Counted from the stretch's first letter, positions 23,251 through 35,574 are shown. The stretch is DNA of 64,000 nt from Hypericum androsaemum (GCA_963995505.1 OZ023181.1:22812366-22876365); one strand, 5' to 3'. Translations and numbers: made by a program. Notes: generated by a model from the sequence alone, not told the origin.

Positions 23251-23410
23251 CGACGGGATGATATTCGGCTAAATCTATTTAGAGTCAAACACGTTCGGAC
23301 CTCATGAGACGTTTAGTTAATCACAGATGTAAGAGTGTTTCCTTCCACTAGGATTCCCCTGTTTCTGGCCTTGGTCTTCATTGGTGGAGGTAGAAAGATA
23401 CTCCAATAGG

Positions 23411-26033
23411 ATGGGAGCTTCAGAGATGGAAACCTCTGCACCAGCTTCCAGGAATGCAGCCACAACCACCACTACTCAGGATAAGGAAAACGGCGACGTT
23501 TATCCCGCGAAAGAGCTTGACGCTGGAGCCTTATTCGTCCTCAAGTCTCGTGGTAATTGCCGAGCTTATAGTGCTCAACTTGTAATGGGAACAGTCTCGA
23601 TTTCTTACCTCTCGAATCAACTCTCGCTGTAGGATCATGGATGCACTGCGGGTACCACTTGACGACATCAATAGTGGCTCCTGCGCTTCTGAGTCTTCCT
23701 TTTGCACTGTCGATGCTGGGTTGGGGCGCAGGCGTTGTGTGCCTGATCCTTGGAGCTGTGGTGACTTTCTATTCCTACAATCTCATGTCTCTGGTCTTAG
23801 ACCACCACGCTCAACTCGGCAGGCGCCAGCTGCGCTTCCGCGACATGGCCACTGATATATTAGGCAAGTACCAATAACCAGTCGCAATTCCGTACAGATC
23901 TCGGATCAACTTCACTCGTCCATTTCTGACATTATATATCATAAGTCAGGACCAAATTGGGGCAAGTTTGTGGTTGGGCCACTTCAGTTTGGGATATGCT
24001 ACGGTGCTGTGATCGCTACCATTCTTCTTGGCGGGCAGAGCCTCAAGGTCAGCTTCCAAACACCCTTAATCCATCCTTGTTACTACGTGGCTATATCTCG
24101 TCGAAAATCTCGTATTGATTGTTATGTGTTGTTAGGCCAACATAGTGTCATATTACGACCGGGGTACTTCATTTGAGAGAACGTGCTGAGGTGAATCGAG
24201 TTTATCCATTTACCTGTTGATCATGTGTGCAGTATATCTACTTGCTGTATAGCCCAAATGGGGCAATGAAGCTTTACCAATTCATCATCATCTACGGGGC
24301 GATGACGTTATTCCTAGCACAAATCCCCTCCTTCCATTCCTTGAGGCACATAAACATGGTCGGCTTAGTCCTCTGCCTGGCTTATAGTGCTTGTGCTACT
24401 GCTGGTTCCGTCCACATAGGTGAGTAGTGAATTGGGTTGCCAAGAAACTTAATTGATCTGTTTTTTTAGGAATGTTAATTTGGCCTAAAGTTGCCTTTCT
24501 TTGCTCAACTTTTCGGAGCTTCTCGTGAAATATTTCATTTTTCTTTGATTCAGGAAAATCCAACGACGAAATGACCAAGGATTATTCGGTGGTTGGATCC
24601 TTGGAAAATCAGATTTTTGGTGCTAGTAATGCTATTTCAATCATTGCCACAACATTCGCCAGTGGAATTATTCCTGAGATTCAGGTTCTCTTTTACCTTA
24701 TTTCTGCAGTTTCACAACTTTTCTACGTCACCTAAATTTACGTAATTTTAGTGAATTATTGTAATTTTTCCAGATATTTTTTCCGAATATCAAGAATTCA
24801 CCCCATCTTCACTCTCAGGCCACCATTGCTCCTCCAGTGGAGGGGAAGATGTTCAAGGGACTGTGTATGTGCTACATCGTAATAATCGCCACATACTTCA
24901 GCGTAGCCATTTCAGGGTACTGGGCCTTTGGCAACCAAGCCCAAGGAACAATTCTTGCCAACTTCATGGGCCCACATCTGATGAACCCATTGCTACCCAG
25001 ATGGTTTCTCTTGATGACCAATGTCTTCACTCTCTTGCAAGTCTCTGCCAATACCGTGGTAAGAACTAACATCAGATTTTTTAGCTTTTCTTGAAAATTA
25101 TCAAACTGTTAGTTGTGAGTGTGATAGAATTGTTTATAAGCATTGAAATCCACATATTTATTGTCTTAAGATTTTAAGTTGGATATGAAAATTTTTATTG
25201 TTGAAGAGAATCCAACATCGGAAATAGCAAGTGAGATGAGCTTGTGTATAATTGTGGAAGATCCAGTTGGTCATTGCTTTAAGGTTTTGAGTTAGATATA
25301 GATATTCTAATATGACAATAGAGCCAACTGATCTCACGAAACCAATGATCTGTTATGCTCGCATGATCCCTTTGAAAATACGAGAGGTAGTATCAGGCCC
25401 GTGTAAACTCCAGCCAGATGGGCTTCGTTGGAGGGAGTGTATTGAAGAGAATTTCACATCGAAAATGACAATTGGGTGGACTTGTTTTGCCTTAAATTGT
25501 ACCAATTTGGTACGCCTTGGTATTTTTCTTGATAGACACAATAAAATTTTTACTTATAAAAAAATAGTTTTAAGTAAAATATGAAAATTATAACACTAAC
25601 ATAGTATTAGTTAATCTTGTGACCCGTGCATGGCCCCTCTTACTTCCTGCAGATATACCTACAACCAACCAACGAAGTGTTCGAGAAACAGTATGCAGAT
25701 CCCAAGATGGACCAATTCTCCACTAGGAATGTTGTCCCGAGGCTCATCCTGAGGTCCCTCTCGGTGGTAGTCGCCATATTTTTTGCCGCCCTGTTGCCCT
25801 TCTTCGGAGACATCATGGCGTTGTTCGGCGCATTTGGCTGCATCCCGTTGGACTTCATCTTCCCGATGGTGTTCTACAACGTCACCTTCAGGCCCTCCCG
25901 GCGCCGGCTGTTGTTTTGGGTCAATACGACAATTGCTTTGGTCTCATCGGCGTTGGTAGCCGTAGGAGCAGTTGCATCAGTGAGGCAGATCTCTCTGGAT
26001 GCCAAGACTTATAAGTTGTTTGCTAATGTCTAG
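23411..26033 (+). CDS. GAT1-like: GABA transporter 1-like amino acid permease, copy C
   Basis: Seven exons: 23411-23552, 23633-23863, 23950-24047, 24233-24419, 24554-24684, 24819-25058 and 25653-26033. They sum to 1410 nt, or 469 residues. Intron 2 starts GC (TTAG|GCAAGT) and is a GC-AG intron; the other introns are GT-AG. Exon 6 is six nucleotides longer than in A and B (GPHLMNPLLPRW against GDGSPLLPKW), marking a separate subtype with D and E. The N-terminus is [20 protein letters not shown]. Signatures [57 protein letters not shown] and [18 protein letters not shown] are intact, ending YKLFANV. Intron 6 (594 bp) contains a TRIM-like element. It looks functional; the amino acid/GABA substrate is inferred. 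Confidence 0.93.
25199..25545 (+). mobile_element. TRIM-like LTR element in intron 6 of copy C
   Basis: A 5' LTR of about 112 bp starts at 25199 (TGTTGAAGAGAATCCAACATC). It is followed at 25311-25325 by a degenerate tRNA-Met primer site (TATGACAATAGAGCC). After about 110 bases without coding capacity comes a purine tract (GGAGGGAG), then a second LTR from 25438 (TGTATTGAAGAGAATTTCACA), decayed on the right. The order LTR-PBS-PPT-LTR within about 350 bp is that of a TRIM. The LTR end matches the element at 51600-51950, and copy D's intron 6 keeps a shorter remnant. Confidence 0.75.
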
Positions 26034-27044
26034 GCTGTAGGGTGGTAATATAGTTATAATTTGAATGTACCGATTTGGACTAATAAAATTTACAACGGTA
26101 TTACAAGTGGTGCATGGCTGTCATCAGCTCGTTATGATCTTTAAATGCTAACCAACAAGTTGTTTTGATGTATCGATGGTGTATCAATACTATAATCACT
26201 GAGGAAGGAGAAGGGGCGCGCTGGGAAGGCACGCATCGTTACAAGACCGGAAGAGGAAAAAAGGCTGGAAAGGCAATATGCACGGCCCGGCCCACTATAG
26301 AAGAAGAAGAAGGTGGCTTCGATATCCAATGGAGATGATCAATGTTGGTGATGATCTCAATTTAATCCTTCCAATCTCAACAGTACCTGTTTTAAGAGGT
26401 TCTATACCCATTTTTTACTATTAGCATGTGAGTGTCAGCACTTAAACTGGGCCGAATATTTTTATTTGATCGTGGGAGTATATCTCTATTTGTGTTTCTC
26501 TCCATCAAATAATTACAGTCCACAATACCACAACATAGTCCAAGTTCCAAAAGAACTTTTAACGTCGATGAAATCGAAATCACAATAATTTTTATTTTTT
26601 TCGGGAAGAGAAGACGCACAATAAAAAATTTCTTTGGTGGAAAGATTAAAGAAGACGCACAATATTTGAGGAATTATGTTTAACACTTGTTTTCTCCCTG
26701 CTTCGTCATTGTTTACGGATTATCCAACTTTTCAACGGAATGACCAAATCTTTCAGTTCACTGGTTAAGATATTTCAGCAGCCAAATCTGACCGGGACCG
26801 GTCAACATTTCCCAATTCTTGTCCTTATTATTGCTCATCGACATTTTTTATTAGCTATATTTCGATAAGATCTATTTAGAGTGGAGTATAATCCAATTTT
26901 TTTTTACATGTGATGTTTTATTCATGAAGCTAAGTTTTGATAACTTAATTTAAAAAATTAAAGCATCATTCCACTTAAACCAACTTCTTGTCCTTATTAT
27001 ACTTCAAGAACTTATGCAATAATTTTTTTTGGAATTATATCTCA
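26034..27044. other. Intergenic DNA between copies C and D
   Basis: 3' flank of copy C, then AT-rich DNA. It includes the duplicated upstream segment 26703-26830, matching 23098-23250. No gene is seen. Confidence 0.5.
26703..26830 (+). repeat. Duplicated upstream segment, copy before transporter D
   Basis: Counterpart of 23098-23250 (AACGGAATGACCAAAT, CAGCAGCCAAATCTGACC). It supports origin of D by duplication of a unit about 3.6 kb long that contains C. Confidence 0.8.
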
Positions 27045-27660
27045 AGAAACTTTGTAAAGTCATTTCAATAGACAATTTCTTGCCAAAATTGTACCTCAAG
27101 AATATGACTCATAGTATTGTTAGAGAATTTAATAGCAAATTCATAAAAATATAGCAAGGTTATAATGAGGATCCAACAATAATGAATAATTATAAATTAT
27201 AAGAATACTACAAAAATGGAGCTCCATTCTTTTTAAGAAATCATTGAAAACTCGGTAGAGACTCGTAATCATAACGTGTTATAAACTATCTTTAATATAA
27301 TCAACATAGACTTAAAGAATAAGAGTAGAGAAAATAGAAGAATGTAGAGAATGAAATAACTTCTCATTAATCATAGTCAAGTTCCATTACAAATGTTACT
27401 ACTCCTATTTGTAGTCAATATATGTTTTTTAAGGTTTTATAGTCAACATATTAAGCTACCCACTTTTCCAGTAAATATATATCTTGGAGATAGTGCGTTA
27501 AAAGTAAATGAAAAATGGCGATCATGGAGAAATAGACATTCACATATTAATTAATAGAGTTAATTCATAACAATAAGATCTATTTAGAGTCGAATATAAT
27601 CTAACCTAATAAATTAATTAATTTTTTTACAATTACTGCTGTATTCATGAAGCTGAGGTT
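27045..27660 (+). repeat. About 600-bp direct repeat, copy upstream of transporter D
   Basis: Similar along its length to 30045-30640 upstream of pseudogene E. Shared strings are AAGAAACTTTGTAA, CTTGCCAAAATTGTACCTCA, TTGAGGATCCAACAA/ATGAGGATCCAACAA, and AATAGAAGAATGTAGAGAATG. Spacing between the copies is about 3.0 kb. It may be an old LTR or plain promoter DNA; it contains no reading frame of note. Confidence 0.85.
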
Positions 27661-27727
27661 CCACTTAAACTAACTTCCATTGGTTCCGTCTCTCCTTCCA
27701 CTGGGATTCCCCTCTTCCTGGTCCTTA

Positions 27728-30001
27728 ATGGGAGCTTCAGAGATGGAAACCTCTGCACCAGCTTGCAGGAATGCAGCCACAACCACCACTACTCAAGATA
27801 AGGAAAACGGCGTCGTTTATCCCGCGAAAGAGCTTGATGCTGGAGCCTTATTCGTCCTCAAGTCTCGAGGTAATTGCTGATGATTTCTTACTGCTCGAAT
27901 CGACTCTCGTTGATCGACTCAACTTGTAACGAGTTATTAGCTTTCTAAAGGTATTGGATTGCCTTTGTGTAGGATCATGGATGCACTGCGGGTACCACTT
28001 AACGACATCAATAGTGGGTCCTCCAATTCTGAGTCTTCCTTTTGTACTGTCGATGCTGGGTTGGGGCGCAGGAGTTGTGTGCCTGATCCTCGGAGCTGTG
28101 GTGACTTTCTACTCCTACAATCTCATGTCTCTTGTCTTAGACCACCACGCTCAACTCGGCAGGCGCCAGCTCCGGTTCCGCGACATGGCCACTGATATAT
28201 TAGGCAAGTGATCAATGACCGGTCGGCAGTCGCAAACTCGGTAGAATTTTCGGGCCAATTTATAAGCGAAAGAACTCTACTAATGCTGGATTTTTCATAA
28301 GTTAGAATGATAACTGTGCAGGACCAAGTTGGGGCAAGTTTGTGGTTGGGCCACTTCAGTTTGGGATATGTTATGGTGCTGTAATAGCCACTATTGTTCT
28401 TGGCGGGCAGAGCCTCAAGGTCAGCACTACTTGGCTATATCTCGTCGAGAATCTCGTATTGATTGTTACGCCAAATTTATGTATGCAAAAAATTCACTGA
28501 TCTATATATATAGAATTTTGCTAACATAGTGTATCGGGGTACTATATAGAATTTTGCTAACATAGTGTATCGGGGTACTTCTTTTGAGGGAACGTGTCGA
28601 GCTGAATCGGGTTTATCCGTTTACTTGTTGATCACCTGTGCAGTATATTTACTTGCTGTACAGCCCAAATGGGCCAATGAGGCTATACCAATTCATCATC
28701 ATTTACGGGATAATGACATTATTCCTAGCACAGATTCCATCCTTCCATTCCTTGAGGCACATAAACATGGTTTGTTTAGTCCTCTGCCTGGCTTATAGTG
28801 CTTGTGCTACTGCTGGTTCCGTACACATAGGTGAGTAGTGAATTAGGCTGCCAAGAAACTCAATTATTAGAAATGTTTTGGAGCTTCTCGTGAAATATTT
28901 CTTTCTTTTTTGATTCAGGAAAATCCAACGACGAAATGGCCAAGGATTACTCGGTGGTTGGATCCTTGGAAAATCAGATTTTTGATGCTAGTAATGCTAT
29001 TTCAATCATTGCCACATCATTTGCCAGTGGAATTATTCCTGAGATACAGGTTTTTTTTTAAACCTTATTTCCGCAGTTTCACAAATTTTCCACGTCACCT
29101 AAATTTATGTAATATTAATGAATTATTGTAATTTTTCCGGATATTTTTTCGAATATCAAGAATTCACCCCATCTTCACTTTCAGGCCACCATTGCTCCTC
29201 CAGTGGAGGGCAAGATGTTCAAAGGTCTGTGTATGTGCTATGCTGTAATAATTGCTACATACTTCAGTGTAGCCATATCAGGGTACTGGGCCTTTGGCAA
29301 TCAAGCCCAAGGAACAATTCTTGCCAACTTCATGGGCCCACATCTGATGCATCCATTGTTGCCTCGATGGTTTCTCTTGATGACCAATGTCTTCACTGTC
29401 GTGCAAGTCTCTGCCAATACTGTGGTAAGAAGAAGTAGCATCATATCAATTGAAATTATCAAATCATTAGTTGCAAGTATAATATAATTATTTATAATAG
29501 TTGAAATTCACCATTGTCTTAACGTTTTGAGTTTGATATGAAGATTTTAATATTGTATTAGAATCACAAGTTGATCTCGTGACCCACTGTTATTTGCATG
29601 ACCACTCATACTTCCTGCAGATATACCTGCAACCAACCAACGAAGTGTTCGAGAAACAGTACGCAGATGCCAAGATGGACCAATTCTCCACCAGGAACGT
29701 CATCCCGAGGCTCATCCTGAGGTCCCTATCGGTGGTGGTCGCCACATTTTTTGCAGCCTTGTTGCCCTTCTTCGGAGACATCATGGCGTTGTTCGGTGCA
29801 TTTGGTTGCATCCCGTTGGACTTCATCTTCCCGATGGTATTCTACAACGTCACCTTTAGGCCATCTCGGCGCCGGCTGCTATTTTGGGTCAATACGGCGA
29901 TTGCTTTGGTCTCGTCGGTGTTGGTGGCCGTTGGAGCAGTTGCATCCGTGAGGCAGATCTCCCTGGATGCCAAGACTTATAAGTTGTTTGCTAATGTGTA
30001 A
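27728..30001 (+). CDS. GAT1-like: GABA transporter 1-like amino acid permease, copy D
   Basis: Seven exons: 27728-27869, 27973-28203, 28322-28419, 28644-28830, 28919-29049, 29185-29424 and 29621-30001. They sum to 1410 nt, or 469 residues. Intron 2 is GC-AG (TTAG|GCAAGT), as in C. It is nearly identical to C in most exons (for example [20 protein letters not shown] at the start, [12 protein letters not shown] in exon 6), so the pair is recent. All membrane segments and family signatures are present, and the stop follows YKLFANV. Intron 6 has a remnant of the TRIM-like LTR (GTTTTGAGTTTGATATGAAG). Probably functional with the same substrate class as C; the near identity suggests recent duplication or gene conversion. 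Confidence 0.93.
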
Positions 30002-30731
30002 GGTGGCAAGTGGTGGGAGACTCGGGAGTGATTGGAATTGTATCCGAAGAAACTTTGTAATGTCATTTCAATAGGTGAATCTCTTGCCAAAATTGTACCT
30101 CAAAAATATAACTCATAGTATCGTTATAGAATTTAATAGAAAATTCATAAAATTATAGCAATCTTATATTGAGGATCCAACAAGAACGAAGAATTACAAA
30201 TTGCAAGAATACTTACAAAAATAGAACTCGATTATTCTCAAGAAATTGTTGAGAACTCAGTCGAAACTCGTACTGATAACGTGTTATAAACTATATTTAA
30301 TATAATCAACGTGGACTTAGAGAATAAGAGTAGAGAGAATAGAAGAATGTAGAGAATGAAATCAACTTCTCATTAATCATCATCAAGTTCCATTGCAAAT
30401 GTTACAATTCCTTTTTATAGTTAATATATTAACCTACCTACCAGTCCACTAAGTATACTTCATGAAGGTAGTGTGTCAAAAGTAAATGAAAAGTGATGAT
30501 CATGAAAAAATAAACATCTACATATTAATTAATAGAATTAATTCATAATCTATCTAGAATCGAGTATAATCCAATCTAATAAATAAAGTAATTTCTTTAC
30601 AATTACTGCTCTATTCAGTATTCACGAAGCTGAGGTTCGACAATTATTAGCTTATAGTGCTCAACTTGTAATGGGAGCAATCTCGATTTCTTACCGCTCG
30701 AATCAACTCTCATTGGATTGCCTTTGTGTAG
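30002..30731. other. Intergenic DNA between D and E
   Basis: Mostly the direct repeat 30045-30640. The last about 100 bases (TTAGCTTATAGTGCTCAACT onward) are intron-1-like DNA of pseudogene E, whose exon 1 is deleted. Confidence 0.6.
30045..30640 (+). repeat. About 600-bp direct repeat, copy upstream of pseudogene E
   Basis: Counterpart of 27045-27660. It breaks off at GCTGAGGTTC, where copy D continues into its 5' UTR and exon 1 and copy E jumps into intron 1 sequence. Confidence 0.85.
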
Positions 30732-32774
30732 GATCATGGATGCACTGCGGGTACCACTTGACGACATCAATAGTGGGTCCTCCAATTATGAGCCTTCCTT
30801 TTGTACTGCCGATGCTGGGTTGGGGCGCAGGAGTTGTGCGTCTGATCCTTGGAGCTGTGGTGACTTTCTATTCCTACAATCTCATGTCTCTGGTCTTAGA
30901 CCACCACGCTCAACTCGGAAGGCGGCAGTTGCGGTTCCGCGACATGGCCACCGATATATTAGGCAAGTACAAATAACCAGTCGCAATTTGGTATACGTGT
31001 CGGGTCAATTTATAAGCGAAAGAACTCTACTATCCCATTATTAAGATGTTAACTGTGCAGGACCAAGTTGGGGCAAGTTTGTGGTTGGGCCACTTCAGTT
31101 TGGGATATGTTATGGTCCTGTAATAGCCACTATTGTTCTTGGCGGGCAGAGCCACAAGGTCAGCACTACTTGACTATATCTCGTGGAGAATCTCGTATTG
31201 ATTGTTATGTGTTGTTAGGCCAAAGTTTTTTTTTGAAAGGATGTTAGGCCAAAGTTATACATGCAAAAAATTCACTGATCTATATATAGAATTTTGCGAA
31301 CATAGTCTCATATTAGAATTAGGGTACTTCATTTGAGAGAATGTGTCGAGCTGAATCGGGTTTATCCTTTTACCTGTTTTATCTCCTGTGCAGTATATCT
31401 ATTTGCTGTATAGCCCAAATGGGGCAATGAAACTATACCAGTTCATCATCATCTACGGGGCAATGAAATATCTCTTTTTTTTCTTTGGTTCAGGAAAATC
31501 CGACGACGAAATGGCCAAGGATTACCTGGTGGTTGGGTCCTTGGGAAATCAGATTTTTGGTGCTAGTAATGCTATTTCAATCATTGCCACATCATTCGCC
31601 AGTGGAATTATTCCCGATATTCAGGTTTTCTTACACCTTGTTTTTGCAGTTTGGCAACTATAGTTTTAAAAAAAGCGTCGTACCGAGAATTGCCCTGCTC
31701 AACTTCCCGAATTTGAGAGTTCACCCGGTGATCTTGTGAACCACTCACAATCTGGTGAGACTGAATAATTCGATCGAATTTTTCGGCCAGCCCGGAATTG
31801 AAAAGAATATTATAAACTTTCACTAACTTCCCAATTTTGCCCAATTATTTCCAATTCCAAATTTCTCTATTGGTTAGATTCTGAAATCTAGGGTGAAGGA
31901 AGTTATTTTCATACCTTTATTTTGTTATTTACCTATTTTTTACCTATATACAAAATTAAAATATTTATTTAAAATATAAAAAGTCATGTCCGGCCAGTGG
32001 TCTGGCTAGTCGGACCAGTCGACACGGAAGTCGGGAGAAATTTCGGATCGACTTCCGAGTCATTTTTAAAAAATATTGTTGACAACTTCTCTACGTCACT
32101 TAAATTTACGTAATTTCAGTGATTTTTTGAATTATTGGTTACCAGGATATTTTTTAAATATCAAGCATTCACGTCTCGGATATGAGATAATATCTTCTTT
32201 CTCCAGAAAAATAAAAAGAAAGATTGTTTATCCCAACTTCATTTTCAGGCCACCATTTCTTCTCCGGTGGAGGGGAAGATGTCCAAGGGCCTGTGTATGT
32301 GCTACGCTGAAGGCCACATACTTCAGAATCAAGTTGATCTTGTGACCTGTTATTATACTTTCAGAATTAAGTTGATCTCGTGACCTGCTATTGATATACC
32401 TGTAATCAACCAATGAAGTGTTCGAGAAATAGTACGCAAATGCCAAGATAGACTAATTCTCCACCAGGAACGTTATCCCGAGGATCATCCTGAAGTCTCT
32501 CTCGGTGGTGGTCGCTACATTTTTCGCCGCCATGTTGCCCTTCTTCGGAGACATCATGGCGTTGTTTGGTGCATTCGGCTGCATCCCGTTGGACTTCATC
32601 TTCCCGATGGTGTTCCACAACGTCACCTTTAGGCCATCCCGGTGCCGGCTGCTGTTTTGGGTCAATACGGCGATTGCTTTGGTCTCATCAGCATTGGTGC
32701 TGTAGGAGCAGTTGCATCAGTAAGGCAGATTGCTCTGGATGCCAAGACATATAAGTTGTTTGCTAAAGTATAAT
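30732..32774 (+). pseudogene. GABA transporter 1-like pseudogene, copy E
   Basis: Exon 1 is missing. Exon 2 (30732-30962, GC donor), exon 3 (31061-31158, GGQSHK in place of GGQSLK) and exon 5 (31494-31624) are full length. Exon 4 starts at 31394 but is cut after IIIYGAM and fused to intron 4 sequence. Exon 6 (from 32249) is cut after about 60 bases and fused to intron 6. The exon 7 remnant (about 32394-32774) has several in-frame stops in its first 60 bases (CTGTAATCA, AAATAGTAC, GACTAATTC). Intron 5 carries an insertion. A 45-bp duplication sits at 32325-32395. It belongs with C and D. It cannot encode a full carrier. Confidence 0.93.
31662..32085. mobile_element. Insertion of about 420 bp in intron 5 of pseudogene E
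   Basis: Aligned by eye to introns 5 of C and D, the extra DNA starts after TTTGGCAACT and ends before GACAACTTCTCTACGTC, so about 7-8 bases (roughly RCAACTT) look duplicated. The ends are weakly inverted (TTTTAAAAAAAGCG against reversed TTTTTTAAAAATGAC). It has no coding capacity. A non-autonomous DNA transposon is likely. Confidence 0.55.
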
Positions 32775-35574
32775 CAGATTTACTTTTTCAAATTTTAAGA
32801 ATGTAAAAGATATTATTGAAAGATTCGTCTTCTAAATAGTATTCAACAACACAAAAAATGTGGTGATTATAAAATTGTGATGTGAATGTATCGATTTGTA
32901 ACTTTGCAATATACGAAAAATCTCAATAGTCGGATGTACCAAATTTCATTTATGTTAAGATTGTATCACGGTTTTTAATGTGTATAACTTTTAGGTCGGT
33001 CGGTTTTTTTCCTGAAATAAAATAGCCTATTTAACTTTTCAATATATAATTACTGAGTCATATATTAGTGTTGAGTCAACAAATTATGATTTTGTATTTT
33101 ATGATTCTTTTTTTAAAGGAGGTGATCAATCGGACAAAACTCGGCCTAGATGGTTGGTGAGTGGAATATTCCAAAACAGCAACAAAATTTTGGGCCGAGG
33201 AAAGGATGGCTCTCAAATTGGTTGGTCCCATTTCAATGAATGCAATATTAGCAACTAACCACATAGTCAAAAATCTTATCGTAAACTTTACTTTTTAAAG
33301 TTAACTAAAGTTTATACTTTTTGCCTTTATTTTTTATAATATCTTTTTTATTCGTAAATTTTGAACTCAAAACTTGCAAAATATATAATTTTCTTATCAT
33401 TTTGATTAATTCTGATCTATGATTTGAAGTTTATACTTTATAGTAAGTTGATACTACACTTCTTCCCAAGTGTGTAAAAGGCATTCATGTTTTTTCATAG
33501 TGGAAACAGACGAACATCAATCGGGTCTCCATTACAGCTCTGAAAGTTGCTGCCAGTTGAAAAAAGGTGTACATCTTTTTATTTAATTTGGGCTCAAACA
33601 ATAAAGTCTAAAACAGATGCTTTAGATTATGGCATGATTTTTAAATGTTTTTAGATGCCAAAACGATGTAAAAGCACCGGGAAAAAAACTCATAAATTCA
33701 ACAACAACCAATGCTATGTGACAAAATGTTATAAGATTGAGCTCCGTGACGTACGAGCATATAATATAAAATACAATAGAATAGCATATTAATGTTGTAC
33801 TTTTTATGAAGAGATGATGTACCTTTTAATGTTGGAAACATAAGGGCTACTTCTCTATCCCGTGAACATGATAGACTCGTAAACAGATCAAATTCATATC
33901 AAACAAAATAGAGTTTTTTTTCATCATTTATAGTATTGTACTGTTTAAATTTGACTCAAATTGAAAAGATATTGTCTGAAATTAAAATATAAAATGATAA
34001 TTCTCCCGTTTCGTCCAGGTGGAATATGGTAAGTTCTCGTTTCATAGTGGTATATGCCTAAACTTTTTTGAAGTGGCATATGGCTATATGGTGGGTGAAG
34101 CCTTTTTTGCCTAATTTGTTCCTACTTTTTTTTCTCATACTCCTACTCATGTTCCTATATTTTCGGTGCATTCCAGTGCACATCTTGACTATGGAAAACA
34201 TAAATTTTCCGATGATTTTATTGATAGCCTAATTATTATCATGTCATATCATATAGAAAAACCATTATACGGTGTCATTGCGCTAGAACATCGACCATTA
34301 TTTTTTAATTAAATGAAGGAAAAAGATTTCGGTAGATAAAATTTCAATAAAATTGATAAAAATGAACCTAATAATGGCAGCATATTATTTTGAGAATGCT
34401 GAAAATTTAACTTTTAAATATATAGATTCATATTTATATGGTATTATGGTAACGGCGTCTTAAGACGGAACGGTTAACGGCGTCCCAGGTCCGGTCCGTG
34501 TGGGGGATTTGAGGTTAAAACCGTAAATGGCCAGTTTCCGCGTGCTCACCATCAATGATCGTGACGGATCTCCTCCTTTTGTGTTTTCCCGGCCATGCCC
34601 TCGGACTTGAGAGCGTGTGGCTATTCTTGTCTGCTTTCGAAAAGATAAATAATTAATGCAAGATGTTCATTACATTACATATAATCGAAAAGAAATTTTT
34701 GTCACTGGTAGTATTACTCGAAAAGGTAAAATCTGAAAGAGATAAAAAAAACTGAATTTCAATTAAATGAATCAATAATTGTTTCATTTATTCTCTAAAT
34801 TCGAGTTTGTTAAGTTTAATAATCCGACTATCAGATCTAAACATAAAATTCATTAAAACTACAATAATAAAATATCAAAGGATTTATTTTCTAAATGTGT
34901 CAACATCTACTGTAAAAATGCGAGTTTTTTCTTAAAAATTTGAATGAGTTTTATGAAAAAGGTAAATTCATTGCAACGACAAGTAAATATGAAAATACAC
35001 AATAGTTAGCGAGAGAAAAAATAGACAATAGTTGTTTAGGAAGGTAAGCAAGGATAATATTTTGTAGTTTGTTATAGCCGGGAAAAATTGATTGAATGAC
35101 AAGTCTCTCATTGTACTAATACAATATTAATTAAAATAGGTCCATCTGATTATTCAATTTTTTGAATGACAATTCAGGCAACAAAAGTCATTAAGATCCG
35201 AATCTTCTTATAATACACAGAAATATAATTTTAAAATTAGAATCGAAAACTGATGTTCAAATTTTAAAAGAAGTAAAAGTTTACACATGAAAAAATAAGG
35301 TGGCCACCATTAATCATCAACGGCCACAGGAAAAAAAGCGAGTAGCAAGGGTAGAAGCGGAAACTAAAAATAAAGCCGACTTTTTATTACAATTTAAAAA
35401 CAAAGCCGACCTAGGCTAGGAGAGTGGACAAACGCAAAAAGATAAGCACTTTGACCTCGTTGACCATAATGGCAACAACAGGCAGAGCTCCAGTAGCAGC
35501 AGTAATTAATAATATTAATAATTAATATGATTTATGGGTGTGTCTGTCTGAGGAGAGGTATGGGAATGCTTTTT
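32775..35574. other. AT-rich intergenic DNA, no gene seen
   Basis: About 2.8 kb between pseudogene E and the PSI-type gene. One GC-richer stretch lies at 34450-34620 (GGTCCGGTCCGTGTGGGGG) without an open frame. No inverted repeat, LTR or coding similarity was recognised. Confidence 0.5.
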
